Assembly: GCF_937952055.1 (NCBI RefSeq)
Contig: NZ_CALFYO010000011.1
Span: 62,001-126,000 of the forward strand
Length of the DNA: 64,000 nt
Direction of reading: 5' to 3'
Source of the DNA: an uncultured Piscinibacter sp.
GTDB taxonomy: Bacteria; Pseudomonadota; Gammaproteobacteria; Burkholderiales; Burkholderiaceae_C
Shown here: piece after piece, positions 63,477 through 64,000 of the stretch
Layout: the number at the start of each line of letters is the position of its first letter
Numbering within the stretch: the stretch's first letter is position 1
Notes under the pieces: generated by a model
Seen by the model: only the letters and a program-made list of their open reading frames with translations
Databases searched by the model: none
What the model was told of the DNA's origin: nothing
Position numbers and translations under genes: made by a program

Positions 63477-63959
63477 CTACTTGCATGCCGGACTTGACTT
63501 GAGGGCGTACACGGGCTCGGCCTGCACTCGAATCTTGCAGATGTATTGGTACTGCGGACAGTTGAAAGGGGCACAGGTGTTCTTCTTGCTCTCGGACTTG
63601 CCGACGACGGTGAAGGCGCCGCCAGGGTACTCGCCCTGTAGGCCAGAGATTGCCTGCTTGCACCACGGGTCCTGGCTGAAGCCGCCTCCCATCCATGGCG
63701 ACACGCGATCCACCACGAACTCCTTGGCGTAGCTCTCCACGCCGTGGTCTGGATGACGACAGGGCGGCGGTTGCCCAGACCCAGGGGCTTGAAGGCGCAG
63801 TATGGCGACGGAAATGGTAAGGGAGACTGCACCAAGCGTAAGAGTCAGCGCAACGACACGTGGCTTCTTCTTGCGCGGTACCTCGAGGAGCCGGCCAACC
63901 GCAGCTCTTACCTCAACGGCAGCGTTGCCGCGGACGTGTAGGACTGTGACTGCCGTCAA
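63477..63959 (-). CDS. Cassette gene, single-span membrane or exported protein
   Basis: The protein has 160 residues: a basic lead (VPRKKKPRV), one helix (ALTLTLGAVSLTISVAILRL), then a periplasmic-type domain with CRHPDHGVESYAKEFVVDRVSPWMGGGFSQDPWCKQAISG and CAPFNCPQYQYIC. Six or more cysteines could form disulfides. It ends 8 bases before the attC. The start may be a later GTG; 63959 is the first ATG. No further gene is supported to the window end at 64000. Confidence 0.62.
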   Translation of the reverse strand: MTAVTVLHVRGNAAVEVRAAVGRLLEVPRKKKPRVVALTLTLGAVSLTISVAILRLQAPGSGQPPPCRHPDHGVESYAKEFVVDRVSPWMGGGFSQDPWCKQAISGLQGEYPGGAFTVVGKSESKKNTCAPFNCPQYQYICKIRVQAEPVYALKSSPACK

Positions 63960-64000
63960 GTACGAGGGCAGCTCAGATAGATCAAGCTGTTCGAGTACTA

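Larger units (their letters stand above)
62723..64000 (-). mobile_element. Tail of an integron gene-cassette array
   Basis: Two short minus-strand genes are each followed within a few bases by an attC or attC-like site, with no promoter space between, the usual form of integron cassettes. The clear attC at 63341-63469 defines orientation: genes run leftward, so attI and intI would lie to the right of the window. Whether a functional integrase exists cannot be seen; the array could also lack one. Confidence 0.65.

Noticed and set aside
63343..63696. Minus-strand open frame covering the attC site
   Set aside because: The frame lies over the palindromic attC arms and antisense or out of frame with the 63477 cassette gene; no coding signal beyond openness.

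Overview
The window is a very GC-rich (about 70 percent by eye), densely packed bacterial chromosome segment. Gene content suggests a betaproteobacterium of the order Burkholderiales, near Rubrivivax, Leptothrix or Methylibium. Clues are a TgpA transglutaminase beside MltB, a Suv3-like helicase, an NsrR/NnrS nitric-oxide cluster, a DUF2868/DUF3482 GTPase pair and many short overlapping operons. This placement is inference from gene content; no 16S rRNA or other marker lies in the window. I saw no tRNA, rRNA or CRISPR array.

Positions 1-56436 read as ordinary core or conserved accessory chromosome. In order: cell-wall enzymes (transglutaminase end, MltB) and a CPA2 antiporter (1-4323); small secreted proteins, a short glycosyltransferase and a B12/radical-SAM enzyme (4449-7994); a nitric-oxide-response block centred on a clear NsrR-type palindrome (8001-11900); small proteins, a cell-wall peptidase and a LuxR/histidine-kinase pair (11911-16801); a Suv3-like helicase, an NfeD/slipin pair and DbpA (16809-22902); an ECF sigma/anti-sigma pair, a stand-alone diiron protein with all six flavodiiron-type metal ligands, and a diguanylate cyclase (22938-26946); two envelope proteins, a GST, a hydrolase, a double-thioredoxin protein, small cytochromes c, an SDR and an acyltransferase (27065-34450); a MacB/LolCDE-like ABC exporter with a HlyD adaptor, next to a divergent P-type ATPase (34506-40267); an isochorismatase/AraC pair, an orphan MbtH-like protein and the GTPase pair (40285-45175); a methyltransferase, two YeeE/YedE half-transporters and a full RND tripartite pump with its TetR regulator and an AcrR-type operator (45222-53372); and an XRE-cupin/GNAT operon plus a BamA-like outer-membrane protein (53373-56436).

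From about 56437 the style changes. A 512-bp intergenic region rich in small palindromes leads into a translationally coupled three-gene operon (56949-62499). It encodes a 704-residue degenerate recombinase-like protein, an 882-residue tyrosine recombinase with the complete R-K-H-R-H-Y set, and a 263-residue unknown. This is a recombinase-trio mobile module, and its ribosome-binding site is buried in a perfect hairpin. Convergent to it, 62723-64000 looks like the tail of an integron gene-cassette array read on the minus strand. It has one excellent attC site (63341-63469), a weaker one (62723-62807) and two compact cassette genes for small membrane proteins. No intI is visible; given the attC orientation it would be expected to the right of the window. 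The junction of a recombinase trio and a cassette array is the most interesting part of the window.
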